Shown here: positions 8,296-15,812 of the stretch, in pieces
Position numbering within the stretch: position 1 is the first letter of the stretch
Layout: every line of letters starts with the position of its first letter
Assembly: GCA_046349615.1 (NCBI GenBank)
Contig: JAXMBZ010000014.1
Location: forward strand, 62,001 to 126,000
Direction: 5' to 3'
DNA length: 64,000 nt
Source of the DNA: JADJNY01 sp046349615
GTDB taxonomy: Bacteria > Planctomycetota > UBA1135 > GCA-002686595
The notes under the pieces: generated by a model
What the model saw: only the letters and a program-made list of their open reading frames with translations
The model's database searches: none
Told to the model about the DNA's origin: nothing
Translations under genes and position numbers: made by a program

Positions 8296-9546
8296 ATGAA
8301 CGCACTCGCCCTCTTCCTGCTCCTCGCCTCGAGCTCCACTCCCGGCCCGAGCCCGCGCGTCGAGCCCGCCCTCCCGGCCGTCCCTTCCGCCGAGACGCCC
8401 ACGGCGGAGGACCGCGCCTTCGCCGCCGACGAAGCGCGCTTCGCGCTCGAGCTCCTGCGCGAGCTCGCGGCGCGCCCGGGCAACGTCGTGTGCTCGCCGT
8501 TCTCGCTCTCGCGCGCGCTCGCGATGGCCCGCGCGGGCGCAGCGGGCACCACGGCCAGCGAAATGGACGCCGTGCTCCACCTCCCCGCCGACGCGGGCGC
8601 GCGCTTCGCCGCGTTGGTGCGTCTCCTGCGCGCGCCGGAACTCGGACCGAAGGACGCGCGGCATCCCGCCTACTCGCTCGAGCTCGCGACCGCGCTGTTC
8701 GGCCAACAGGACGCGCCGTTCGTCCCCGCGTTCCCGCGGCGCTTGCAGGCCGACTTCGAGTCGGAGCTGCAGACCGTCGACTTCGCGCGCACCGAGGACG
8801 CGCGCTCGACGATCAATGCGTGGGCGGCGGAGAAGACGCACGACCGCGTGAAGGAGCTCGTGCCGCGCGACGTGCTCTCCGTCGACACGCGGCTCGTGCT
8901 CGTCGACGCGGTGTACTTCGTCGGCGCGTGGTCGGATCCGTTCCGCGAGGCGAACACGAAGCCGATGCCGTTCACGCGCGCGGACCGGACGGTCGTCGAG
9001 GCGCCGACGATGAACGGGACGGAGTTGCGCTCGTACGCCGAGACCGAGCGCGCGCAGGTCGTGGCACTCCGCTACCAAGGCGGGACGCTGTCGATGGTGC
9101 TCGTGCTGCCGAAGAGCGGGAAGACGCTCGACGACGTCGTCACCGCCGAGGACGTCGCGACGTGGACGAAGGCGTTCGAGACGCGGCGGGTCGAGCTCTC
9201 GCTGCCCAAGTTCGAGTTCCACTTCGGCGCGGAGCTGAAGCCGACGCTGACGAAGCTCGGCATGCCGACGCCGTTCGATCAGGGACGCGCGGACTTCCGC
9301 GGGATCCTGCCCGAACGGCTCGCGATCGGCGCCGTCCTGCAGCAGGCGTTCATCGCCGTCGACGAGCACGGCACCGAGGCCGCGGCCGCGACCGCCGTCG
9401 TGATGGTGCGCGGCGCGAAGGCGTCGAAGGAGCAGGAGCCCGTCGTGTTCCGAGCGGATCACCCGTTCCTGTTCTTCCTGCGGAACGACTCGACCGGCGC
9501 GGTGCTGTTCTGCGGCCGGGTCGCGGATCCGACGTCGAAGGAGTGA
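8296..9546 (+). CDS. Serpin (serine protease inhibitor), exported
   Basis: A 416-residue full-length serpin with a short hydrophobic leader (MNALALFLLLASSS). Family landmarks include NVVCSPFSLSRALAMARAGA, the breach/shutter strands with LVLVDAVYFVGAWSDPF, LPKFEFHFGAELKPTLTKLGM, and the C-terminal DHPFLFFLRN and GAVLFCGRV. The reactive-centre hinge is EHGTEAAAATA (from about residue 357). The Gly, Thr and small-residue run are those of inhibitory serpins able to insert the loop as a strand. Counting from the hinge Glu as P17, P1 falls at or next to the Arg-Gly of MVRGA, suggesting a trypsin-like target, but loop length makes this uncertain. The protein would trap a target protease covalently outside the cytoplasm. 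A secreted subtilase is encoded 1.3 kb upstream. Confidence 0.92.
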   Translation: MNALALFLLLASSSTPGPSPRVEPALPAVPSAETPTAEDRAFAADEARFALELLRELAARPGNVVCSPFSLSRALAMARAGAAGTTASEMDAVLHLPADAGARFAALVRLLRAPELGPKDARHPAYSLELATALFGQQDAPFVPAFPRRLQADFESELQTVDFARTEDARSTINAWAAEKTHDRVKELVPRDVLSVDTRLVLVDAVYFVGAWSDPFREANTKPMPFTRADRTVVEAPTMNGTELRSYAETERAQVVALRYQGGTLSMVLVLPKSGKTLDDVVTAEDVATWTKAFETRRVELSLPKFEFHFGAELKPTLTKLGMPTPFDQGRADFRGILPERLAIGAVLQQAFIAVDEHGTEAAAATAVVMVRGAKASKEQEPVVFRADHPFLFFLRNDSTGAVLFCGRVADPTSKE

Positions 9547-9626
9547 GGGCGCGCGGAGGCGCGGCGCGAGTCCCACACCCCGCTTGCGACTCGAGCGGGC
9601 CCGGTGCTAGCATCTCCGCCCCAACT

Positions 9627-9702
9627 GCGGGCGTAACTCAGTTGGTAGAGTGTCAGCTTCCCAAGCTGAATGTCGCGGGTTCGAACCCCGTCGCCCGCTC
9701 CA
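9627..9702 (+). tRNA. tRNA-Gly (anticodon CCC)
   Basis: A 76-nt cloverleaf. The acceptor arms GCGGGCG/CGCCCGC pair perfectly, the D-arm is ACTC/GAGT, and the anticodon stem TCAGC/GCTGA encloses the loop TTCCCAA with anticodon CCC for GGG codons. The T-arm GCGGG-TTCGAAC-CCCGT follows, with U73 and an encoded CCA end. Its layout matches bacterial tRNA-Gly closely. A tRNA 3' end is a common integration site, and the genes that follow differ in character from those before it; no second copy of the 3' end was seen. Confidence 0.98.
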
Positions 9703-9841
9703 ATAACTCGCCCGGAATGCTGGGCTTGAGGCGTCCATGACACACGCGCGAGCCCGGCGCGGTGATGCGAGGCCGCAATGCGGCGTTGGATCGCGGCCGA
9801 CAGTGGCCATCGTGTTTCTCGAGCGCGGCTCGACCATCCTC

Positions 9842-10129
9842 ATGCCTCCCAAGAACCGCATCCCCACCCACCCCGGCAAGATCCTCCTCGAGGAGTTCCT
9901 GGTGCCGATGGGCATCACCCAGGTGGAACTCGCAAACCACCTCGGCGTGTCCATCCAGCGCATCAACGAGATCGTCCGCGGGAAGCGCGGTGTGAGCCCG
10001 GAGACCGCGTGGCTCTTCGCTCAATCGCTCGGGACGACGCCGGAGTTCTGGACGAACCTCCAGGTGCAACACGATCTCGCGCGCACGAAGCCGGCGCGCG
10101 GAATCCGACGGCTGAAGCGCTCGGCGTAG
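9842..10129 (+). CDS. higA: HigA-family antitoxin / XRE helix-turn-helix regulator
   Basis: A 95-residue protein beginning MPPKNRIPTHPGKILLEEFL, the standard HigA start. The helix-turn-helix spans MGITQVELANHLGVSIQRINEIVRGK (about 19-44), followed by the conserved VSPETAWLFAQSLGTTPEFWTNLQ. HigA neutralises the RNase toxin HigB and represses its own operon. The toxin is usually just upstream of higA, but that space is the tRNA-Gly gene and 139 bp without a RelE/HigB-like frame, and no toxin follows either. So this is an orphan antitoxin, possibly a remnant of a mobile element or a solitary regulator. The Met at 9842 is preferred over an upstream in-frame start because the domain begins there. 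Confidence 0.9.
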   Translation: MPPKNRIPTHPGKILLEEFLVPMGITQVELANHLGVSIQRINEIVRGKRGVSPETAWLFAQSLGTTPEFWTNLQVQHDLARTKPARGIRRLKRSA

Positions 10130-10507
10130 TGTGGCTGCCCTGGGGTCCGCTCCAGGTAACGACTGTCCGACTCGCGCGAGCGGACCCCTGGGCACTCGAT
10201 GGGACTCGAGGCACCTCGAAGTCACGCCCCGGCCTCAGCCCGCCACGCTGCAGGATTCGCCATTCAAGGAGGGTGAAGACCAGGACCACGTCCTGGTCGC
10301 CGAGCGCTGGCGCGTCGTGGAGGATCGGCGGCACGAGTCAGTCCTGGCTCGAGTCCACACCGTCGATGACGGAGACCGCTCTGACGATTGCGGCCTTGCC
10401 GCGTTCCTCGCCGATCTGTTGGAGCCAACGCACGTCCACGAGCCATCCCTACACTTCGACTCTCGTTCGACCCGAGCCCATCGACCGCGAGCCGCTCGTC
10501 CTGTCCG
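10130..10507. other. 378-bp intergenic region with two inverted repeats
   Basis: Lies between convergent higA and the FAD oxidoreductase gene. It contains a 10-bp stem (10142-10151 with 10179-10188, GGGGTCCGCT/AGCGGACCCC), a possible terminator for higA, and a compact 21-bp palindrome at 10278-10298. A minus-strand GTG frame of about 35 codons near 10,335-10,435 (WLVDVRWLQQIGEERGKAA...) looks protein-like, but it is too short to call and may be a gene remnant. Confidence 0.45.
10278..10298. repeat. Perfect 21-bp palindrome (9-bp arms, 3-nt spacer)
   Basis: GACCAGGAC-CAC-GTCCTGGTC. The arms are perfectly complementary, giving either a tight hairpin or a dyad binding site. It sits between convergent genes, about 210 bp beyond the stop of the FAD oxidoreductase, so a role in transcript termination or RNA stability for that operon is plausible. 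No T-run follows on either strand. Confidence 0.5.
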
Positions 10508-11677
10508 TCAGGCCGCGCTCACGACTCGCTCCATCGCCATCCGAACGCCCGCGAGATTGCGCGCCACGGGGCCGACCTCGAGCTCCGCCAGGGAGCCGGT
10601 CACGTACAAGCCGTCGCTCCAACGCAAGGTCGCATCGACCGACGGCGCACCGCACGGGGCCAGCGGCAGCGACTCTCGTTCGATGGCGGCATCGAGCCAA
10701 TCCCCACCCGGACGGTGTTGGTTGAACCCGGTCGCGAGCACGACGTGGTCGAGGCTCAACTCCCGTGCATCCACGAGCCGTGCGATCCAGCCGCGTTCGT
10801 CGTTCACGAGCTGCTTCACCTCCCCGCGCTGCACGAGGAGGCTCCCCGAGCGCGCGCAGGCCGCCAACTGACGTGCGACCTCGGCCGGCAGGGTTCCACG
10901 TCGTCGGGCAGCAGCAATGCGAGTCCGCCGAGCGAACGGATCGCGCTCCGCTTCGAACGCGGCGAGGCACTTCGGACCGTTCCAGCACGAGTCGGTGTCG
11001 AACTGCTGCACGCGCGGTGCATGACGTGCGAGGAGCGTGACGGCACCGGGCGAGCCCCACCTGAGCGCCAGCGCGGCCTGCGCGGCGGACAGTCCGCCCC
11101 CGATCACGAGCACGCGCGACTTGGCGGGAATCGAGCGACGCAGGAATCCGCGCTCGAACAGGTGATGCACTGGAGCTCCGGCCCGGCGCGCCTGCGCGGC
11201 CCACGCGGGCAGTTCGGGCTGATCGGAGAGTCCGATGCACAAGAGCACGCGGCGTGCATCGAGCGCCCCCTCCTCGGTCTCGATGCGCCAGCCGTGCCGG
11301 CATCGTTCGAGGCTGCGCGCGCGCCCGAGGACCCGCAGATCGCGCAAGCGCGCTCGGTCGACGACGGAGCGTGTGTGGCGCTGGAACAGCGCGAATCCGG
11401 GTCGGGAGTAGGGCGCCGCCCAATCGGCGAGAGCTCGGCCTTCGTGCGAGGCCGCGAATCGGAAGAGCGATTGGGGATCGACGTCGAGGTGGTGGACGGC
11501 CGGCGAGCGCAGATAGTCGACGCCGGCGTTCTCCGTGCAGTGATTCCAGCGTGCGAGCGGCTCGGATTCTGGGTCGAGGACGCGAACCCGCGAGCGCTCG
11601 AAGCAGCCTGGTTGCGTCAAACGATGACTCGCGTACGTACCGTGCACGCCGCCGCCGACGATGAGCCAGTCGAGCAT
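10508..11677 (-). CDS. FAD/NAD(P)-binding oxidoreductase (monooxygenase-like) of the COG0523 operon
   Basis: A 389-residue flavoprotein. It opens with LIVGGGVHGTYASHRL (FAD-binding GxGxxG type, residues 5-20) and has a second dinucleotide motif VLVIGGGLSAAQAALAL near residue 200 and a late ATGFNQHRPGGDWLD segment. This two-Rossmann layout resembles the ornithine/lysine N-hydroxylase and FAD-dependent oxidoreductase group rather than a defined enzyme. It is the last gene of a minus-strand set: bL33, DUF1826, COG0523 GTPase, then this gene after a 6-bp gap, so it is almost certainly co-transcribed. It may make a metal-binding small molecule or act on a redox partner in metal homeostasis, but that rests on context alone. 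Confidence 0.8.
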   Translation of the reverse strand: MLDWLIVGGGVHGTYASHRLTQPGCFERSRVRVLDPESEPLARWNHCTENAGVDYLRSPAVHHLDVDPQSLFRFAASHEGRALADWAAPYSRPGFALFQRHTRSVVDRARLRDLRVLGRARSLERCRHGWRIETEEGALDARRVLLCIGLSDQPELPAWAAQARRAGAPVHHLFERGFLRRSIPAKSRVLVIGGGLSAAQAALALRWGSPGAVTLLARHAPRVQQFDTDSCWNGPKCLAAFEAERDPFARRTRIAAARRRGTLPAEVARQLAACARSGSLLVQRGEVKQLVNDERGWIARLVDARELSLDHVVLATGFNQHRPGGDWLDAAIERESLPLAPCGAPSVDATLRWSDGLYVTGSLAELEVGPVARNLAGVRMAMERVVSAA

Positions 11678-11683
11678 CGCGTC

Positions 11684-12910
11684 TCAGGAGCGGTCGACCG
11701 GCTCCAGCGTTTCCATCGAAGGGGTCAGCGCGATGGGGAACGGGTCTTCCAGTTCTCCCCAGCGAATCCAACCGAGTGCCTGCTCCGCGTCGTTCAGCAA
11801 GCACGACTCGAGCGACGCTTCGATCTTCGCGCGGTCCATGTCGATGCCGATGAAGACGAGTTCCTGGCGTCGGTCGCCGAAAACCGGATCCCAGTTGGCT
11901 TCGAGTGCCGCAACTTCCTCGGGCTCCAACGTCCACGCTTCGCGCGGCATCGACGCCCACCACGTCCCGATCACCTCGTTGCGGCACGAAGCCCCGGCGT
12001 GCGACCACAGGAACGTCTGCTCGGGGCGCGTTGCGATCCAGAAGAAGCCCTTCGAACGGACGACACCCGGCAGGCTCTCGTGCATCCACGCATAGAGGCG
12101 GGCGGGATGGAACGGCCGACGCGCGCGGAACACGAAGCTCTCGATGCCGTACTCCTCGGTCTCGGGCGTGTGCTCGCCGTTGAGCGCACGCAGCCAGCCG
12201 GGGGCCGCGGCAGCGCGCTCGGCATCGAAGCGGCGCGTGTTCAGGATCTCGCGCAGATCGAGCACCCCATGGATTGCCTGCACGAGCTTCGCGGTCGGAT
12301 TGAGCCCCTTGAGCACCGCGTGAAGGCGCTCGAGTTCGTCCGGGTCGATCAGATCGGTCTTGCTGACCACGAGCACGTCGGCAAACTCGATCTGATCGAC
12401 GAGCAGGTCGACCACGGTGCGCTCGTCCGACGCATCGTTGCCGATACCGAGCTGGCCGAGCTCCCCCGCGTTCTCGTAGTCGCGCAGGAAGTTGAGCGCA
12501 TCGACCACGGTCACGCATGTGTCGAGGCGCGCCACGTCGCCCAGCGAGTTCCCCTGCTCGTCCACGAAGCTGAACGTGGAAGCCACGGGCATGGGCTCGG
12601 AGATGCCCGTCGACTCGATCAGCAGGTAGTCGAAGCGTCCCTCCTCGGCGAGCTTGCGCACCTCGATCAAGAGGTCCTCGCGCAGCGTGCAGCAGATGCA
12701 GCCGTTCTGCATCTCGACCAGCTTCTCCTGGGTGCGGTCGAGTTGCGCTCCGCCCTGCTTGACCAGCGCCGCGTCGATGTTGACCGCGCTCATGTCGTTG
12801 ACGATCACCGCCACGCGCAGGCCTTGGCGGTTGGACAGCACTCGGTTCAAGAGCGTCGTCTTGCCGGCGCCGAGGTAGCCGGACAGGAGCGTGACGGGGA
12901 GCTTGTGCAT
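11684..12910 (-). CDS. COG0523/CobW-family GTP-binding metallochaperone (ZigA/ZNG1-like)
   Basis: A 408-residue G3E GTPase. Walker A is GYLGAGKTT at residues 11-19, the metal-binding CxCC motif is GCICC at about 70-74, the switch region is ESTGISEP near 99, and the guanine-specificity loop reads SKTD. The C-terminal CobW domain (GIESFVFRARRPFHPARLYAW onwards) is complete. The start is set at MHKLPVTLLSG, since family members begin a few residues before Walker A; a Met seven codons earlier (12931) is possible. These proteins use GTP hydrolysis to deliver a metal, often zinc under starvation, to client proteins. The neighbours DUF1826 and bL33 recur in zinc-responsive COG0523 operons, supporting zinc rather than cobalt or nickel. 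Confidence 0.93.
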   Translation of the reverse strand: MHKLPVTLLSGYLGAGKTTLLNRVLSNRQGLRVAVIVNDMSAVNIDAALVKQGGAQLDRTQEKLVEMQNGCICCTLREDLLIEVRKLAEEGRFDYLLIESTGISEPMPVASTFSFVDEQGNSLGDVARLDTCVTVVDALNFLRDYENAGELGQLGIGNDASDERTVVDLLVDQIEFADVLVVSKTDLIDPDELERLHAVLKGLNPTAKLVQAIHGVLDLREILNTRRFDAERAAAAPGWLRALNGEHTPETEEYGIESFVFRARRPFHPARLYAWMHESLPGVVRSKGFFWIATRPEQTFLWSHAGASCRNEVIGTWWASMPREAWTLEPEEVAALEANWDPVFGDRRQELVFIGIDMDRAKIEASLESCLLNDAEQALGWIRWGELEDPFPIALTPSMETLEPVDRS

Positions 12911-12956
12911 ACTCAGCTGATTCCCACCCAAGCGATCGGAGTTCGGTCGAATCGAT

Positions 12957-13586
12957 TCAAAGCGCGTCGATGGTCAGCACCAGACGGCGCTCGCCGGGAG
13001 GGACGGCGGGGGAACGATGAAGCACCCCCGCACCCTCGTTCCCGGCCCACGCCTCGCCCTTGAGCAAGACCACTTGCATCGGCAGCGCCCTGACCACGTG
13101 CTGTGCGTCGACCGCGGACTCGTCCGCACCCGGACGCCAGTCGAGCGGGACGCCAGGTCCATCGACGAGCTCGGTGCCGGGCCCCGAGTAGGTACACACC
13201 ACGCGCAGCAGGACCCGGTCGACGTGGAAGCGCGGGCACATCGCGTGTCCGGTGCATGCCAGGCGGACGCCGACCGCCTCACACGCTGTCAGGTCGCCGA
13301 CCACCTCGCACCACAACGCGAGATCCGCAGCCAGGGCCTCGGTGGCGGAGACCTCGAGCTCACGCGCGATCGAATTCGGCGCGATGTCGGCGAGGTCGTG
13401 CCGGAAGACACTGTGCGCCGAACCACGTCGAGCGAATCGTGCGGCGCTCTCCCGCAGAGCGAGGTCGGGATGCCGCGCGAGCACCACGGCATTGCAGTGT
13501 TCCTCGAAGATCGAGACGACCGAGGCGAGGTCGTCGACGATCCGCACGCGCGACACCGAACGCCGCTCATGCGCAAGGGTCGTCAC
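12957..13586 (-). CDS. DUF1826 family protein
   Basis: A 209-residue protein of the DUF1826 family, recognised by VRIVDDLASVVSIFEEHCNAVVLARH at the start, CPRFHVDRVLLRVVCTYSGPGTE in the middle and a C-terminal LKGEAWAGNEGAGVLHRSP/RLVLTIDAL. The conserved histidines, aspartates and CPxFHxD pattern resemble a cupin or iron/2-oxoglutarate-type metal site, although its biochemistry is not established. The chosen start is GTG at 13586, whose GTGA overlaps the TGA stop of bL33, indicating translational coupling; the frame upstream runs antisense-like through bL33 and is not real. The COG0523 gene follows 46 bp later. DUF1826 is repeatedly found beside COG0523 proteins in zinc-regulated loci. Confidence 0.88.
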   Translation of the reverse strand: MTTLAHERRSVSRVRIVDDLASVVSIFEEHCNAVVLARHPDLALRESAARFARRGSAHSVFRHDLADIAPNSIARELEVSATEALAADLALWCEVVGDLTACEAVGVRLACTGHAMCPRFHVDRVLLRVVCTYSGPGTELVDGPGVPLDWRPGADESAVDAQHVVRALPMQVVLLKGEAWAGNEGAGVLHRSPAVPPGERRLVLTIDAL

Positions 13587-13750
13587 AGCTTCTTCTCCTT
13601 GTGCGGCCAGTGCTTCCGGCAGAAGCGGCAGTACTTCTTCTTCTCGAGCTTGTAGGTCGCCTTGAGGCGCTTGTGGGTCGTGTAGCGACTGCGCCCCGGC
13701 GTCGCGCAGCCGAAGCACTCGAGGTAGACGTAGCGCTCCTTGATCTTCAT
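13583..13750 (-). CDS. rpmG: 50S ribosomal protein bL33, zinc-ribbon (C+) form
   Basis: A 55-residue protein starting MKIKERYVYLECFGC, with SRYTTHKRLKATYKLEKKKYC and ending FCRKHWPHKEKKL. Two CxxC pairs (CFGC and CRFC) form the zinc ribbon of C+ bL33. It sits near the base of the large-subunit E site. It is too short for automatic gene lists. Its TGA overlaps the GTG of DUF1826, making it the first gene of the COG0523 operon. Zinc-responsive operons usually carry cysteine-less (C-) ribosomal paralogues as replacements, so a cysteine-rich copy here is unexpected. A decayed second copy lies at 19635-19799 inside a 273-bp direct repeat. Confidence 0.92.
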   Translation of the reverse strand: MKIKERYVYLECFGCATPGRSRYTTHKRLKATYKLEKKKYCRFCRKHWPHKEKKL

Positions 13751-13780
13751 GGACGTTTGCAGGCTGATCCCCGCTCGGCC

Positions 13781-13805
13781 CTCGCGAGTTCCAATCCTTC
13801 GCGAG
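13781..13805. promoter_or_regulatory. Candidate operator: dyad upstream of the bL33-DUF1826-COG0523 operon
   Basis: Perfect 7-bp arms CTCGCGA and TCGCGAG separated by 11 nt, 31 bp upstream of the bL33 start codon. The equivalent place in repeat copy 2 (about 19832-19856) keeps one arm and the spacer (GTTCCAATCC) but has a changed outer arm. Position and conservation suggest a regulator site. It does not look like the AT-rich Zur boxes of proteobacteria, so no regulator is named. Confidence 0.4.
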
Positions 13806-13889
13806 AATCCAACGGTCTCTGCGCTGTCAGCGCGAACTCAGGCCTTGCCAAGCGACAACAGGGACAGGCCAGGTGCGCATCCCGCAATC

Positions 13890-15812
13890 TCACGGCGTCG
13901 CTGGCTGTGCCGCCTTGCGATCGAAACGCAGAATACGCGCGCTGTTCGCGACGACCGCCAGGACCGCAACGCTCTGTGCGAGCGCGCCGGTCAGCGGAGT
14001 GACGATCCCCCAAGCGGCCAACGCGATCAGCACGAAGGAGAACCCGAACGCCAGCCACACGTCCTGCGCGATGATCAGCCGGGTCCGATCCGCGAGGAGT
14101 ACGAGCTGCGGCAAGCGTGCGAGATCGGCGCCGAGCAGCGCCACATCCGCGCCGCCGAGCGCCACCTCGTTGACCTCGGCTCCGATCGCGACACCGACAT
14201 CCGCACCGGCGAGCGCCAGCGCGTCGTTCACTCCGTCCCCCACCATCATCACGGTTCGGCCGGCCGCCTGCTCGGCACGCACGACCTCGAGCTTCTGCTC
14301 CGGCAACACGTCGGCCACGACTTCGTCCATGCCGAGCGCCTCGCCGACCCTGCGCGCGATGGCTTGCCGGTCGCCGGTGAGCAGCACCAGCCGATCGATT
14401 CCCAACGCGCGCATGGAATCGAGCGCCTCGCGCGCTTCGACGCGCGGCTCGTCCTGGAGTTCCAGCTTGCCGAGACACTCCGTCCCGATCGCGACCCAGA
14501 CCTCGCCCGTCTCGTCCGCGGGCTCGCCGCGGATTTCGATGCCGGATTGTTCGAGCAGCGTCCGGCGACCAAACATCGCTCGCTGACCTCGGACGAGTCC
14601 CGTGACGCCCAGCCCTGGAATCTCGCGCACTTCCTGCGCGGGCTCGAGCTGTACGCCGCGCGCGCGAGCTTCCGCGACGACGGCGCGCGAGACCGGATGC
14701 AGCGAGCCGAATCCGCAAGCGGCAGCGGTCTCGAGCAGGTGCTGCCGCGAGACGCCTTCCGACGGCACCAGCCGCGTCACCGCGGGAGCTCCGACCGTTA
14801 CCGTGCCGGTCTTGTCGAGGATCAGCGTGTCGACTTCGGTTGCGCGCTCCAGGAAGTCGGTGCTCTTGATCAGGACCCGCAAGCGCGCAGCGGTCGCCAT
14901 CGCCGCGACCATCGCGGCTGGACCGGCGACGACGAGCGCGGTCGGAGTCGCGACCACCAGCACGGCGATTGCGCGCGAGAGATCCCGCGTGAAGAACAAC
15001 GTGGTCGCGGCGAGCGTCAGCACCAACGGCAACCAGACTCCTGCACGACGCTCGAACAGCCTCAAGACCGGCACGGTCGTGCCTTCGACCTTGGCCAACA
15101 TCTCGACGACGCGTCCGAGCACGGTGTCCGCTCCCGTGCCGCGCACGCTCACGCGCAGGAGACCGTCGAGCGCCAGCGTGCCTGCGAACACGGGGCTGCC
15201 GGGCCCGACGTCCTCGTGGCGCGATTCGCCGGTGATCGCGGATTGATCGATGGCAGCCCTGCCGTCGAGGACGGTGCCATCGACCGGTATGCGCTCGCCG
15301 GGGCGCACGAGGATCGTGTCGCCAGGGGTGAGGCTTGCTGGATCGACGCGCTCCTCCTTGCCGTTGCTCCACTTCACGGCCTGCCGGCTCGCGAGCGAGC
15401 GGATGCCGTCGATCGCCGCGCGCGCGCCGAGCGAGCTGCGCTCCTCGAACAGGCGGCCGATCTCGAGAAAGAGCGGGATCAAGGCCGCCGTCACCATGTT
15501 GCCGCTGGCCGCTGCCGCGAGGACGGCGATGGCGACGAGTTGATCGGTCGCGCGGCGCGTGTCGCCGGTCAGGATGCCCCTCGCGCCGGAAATCAGGACC
15601 GGAGTGCCGACAATGATCGCCGCCAAGGCACGCAGCGATTCTCCGAGCTGCCATTGATCGGGTCGCACGCGGATGAGCAGCGTTCCCAGGCCGAGCAGCG
15701 CCGCTCCCGCGAGCCCGGAACCGAGCCGCACCGAGATGCGCCGGCGCTCCTGGACGGAGAGCGCGCTGGGATTCGCAAGGTCGGTGTTGGACGCGAAGGC
15801 GCTGGACTTCAT
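13890..15812 (-). CDS. P1B-like cation-translocating P-type ATPase with atypical TPT motif
   Basis: A 640-residue P-type ATPase with all catalytic motifs: TGES (194-197), phosphorylation site Asp333 in DKTGT, the P1B-type HP dipeptide (SLHP, 372-373), TGDR and GDGVND (525-530). The N-terminal metal-binding domain (GMTCxxC) is absent. The transmembrane metal motif, CPC or SPC in metal pumps, reads ATPTAL (TPT at 289-291). The last helices (PLTGALAQSVAVLAVVANSARIL) lack the usual His-Asn/Glu or Asp ligands. It is last of four overlapping genes; its ATG overlaps the previous stop. It should transport an ion or another cargo with altered coordination, or depend on the SPFH partners encoded upstream. 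Calling it a zinc transporter would be inference from the neighbouring COG0523 operon. Confidence 0.9.
   Translation of the reverse strand: MKSSAFASNTDLANPSALSVQERRRISVRLGSGLAGAALLGLGTLLIRVRPDQWQLGESLRALAAIIVGTPVLISGARGILTGDTRRATDQLVAIAVLAAAASGNMVTAALIPLFLEIGRLFEERSSLGARAAIDGIRSLASRQAVKWSNGKEERVDPASLTPGDTILVRPGERIPVDGTVLDGRAAIDQSAITGESRHEDVGPGSPVFAGTLALDGLLRVSVRGTGADTVLGRVVEMLAKVEGTTVPVLRLFERRAGVWLPLVLTLAATTLFFTRDLSRAIAVLVVATPTALVVAGPAAMVAAMATAARLRVLIKSTDFLERATEVDTLILDKTGTVTVGAPAVTRLVPSEGVSRQHLLETAAACGFGSLHPVSRAVVAEARARGVQLEPAQEVREIPGLGVTGLVRGQRAMFGRRTLLEQSGIEIRGEPADETGEVWVAIGTECLGKLELQDEPRVEAREALDSMRALGIDRLVLLTGDRQAIARRVGEALGMDEVVADVLPEQKLEVVRAEQAAGRTVMMVGDGVNDALALAGADVGVAIGAEVNEVALGGADVALLGADLARLPQLVLLADRTRLIIAQDVWLAFGFSFVLIALAAWGIVTPLTGALAQSVAVLAVVANSARILRFDRKAAQPATP

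Larger units (their letters stand above)
13571..13843. repeat. 273-bp direct repeat, copy 1 (bL33 gene plus upstream region)
   Basis: This stretch, covering intact bL33 and about 93 bp upstream of its start, is matched by 19623-19895 in the same orientation and at nearly the same length, with scattered substitutions and a 3-nt deletion. The two copies bracket the P-type ATPase/SPFH operon. Recombination between them would remove that 6-kb block. Confidence 0.9.

Noticed and set aside
9703..9841. A HigB/RelE-type toxin gene upstream of higA
   Set aside because: Only 139 bp separate tRNA-Gly and higA, too short for a toxin of about 90 residues, and no matching frame is present.
10335..10435. 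Short minus-strand coding frame (WLVDVRWLQQIGEERGKAA)
   Set aside because: Only about 35 codons, no clear start or homologue; kept as a possible remnant, not a gene.
10388..13063. Plus-strand open frame of about 890 codons opposite the COG0523 operon
   Set aside because: No recognisable domain and no start signal; the minus-strand genes have family motifs and coupled junctions.
12957..13718. A 253-residue form of the DUF1826 protein starting upstream at 13718
   Set aside because: Its first 44 residues are the off-frame reading of bL33; the GTG overlapping the bL33 stop gives the conserved length.
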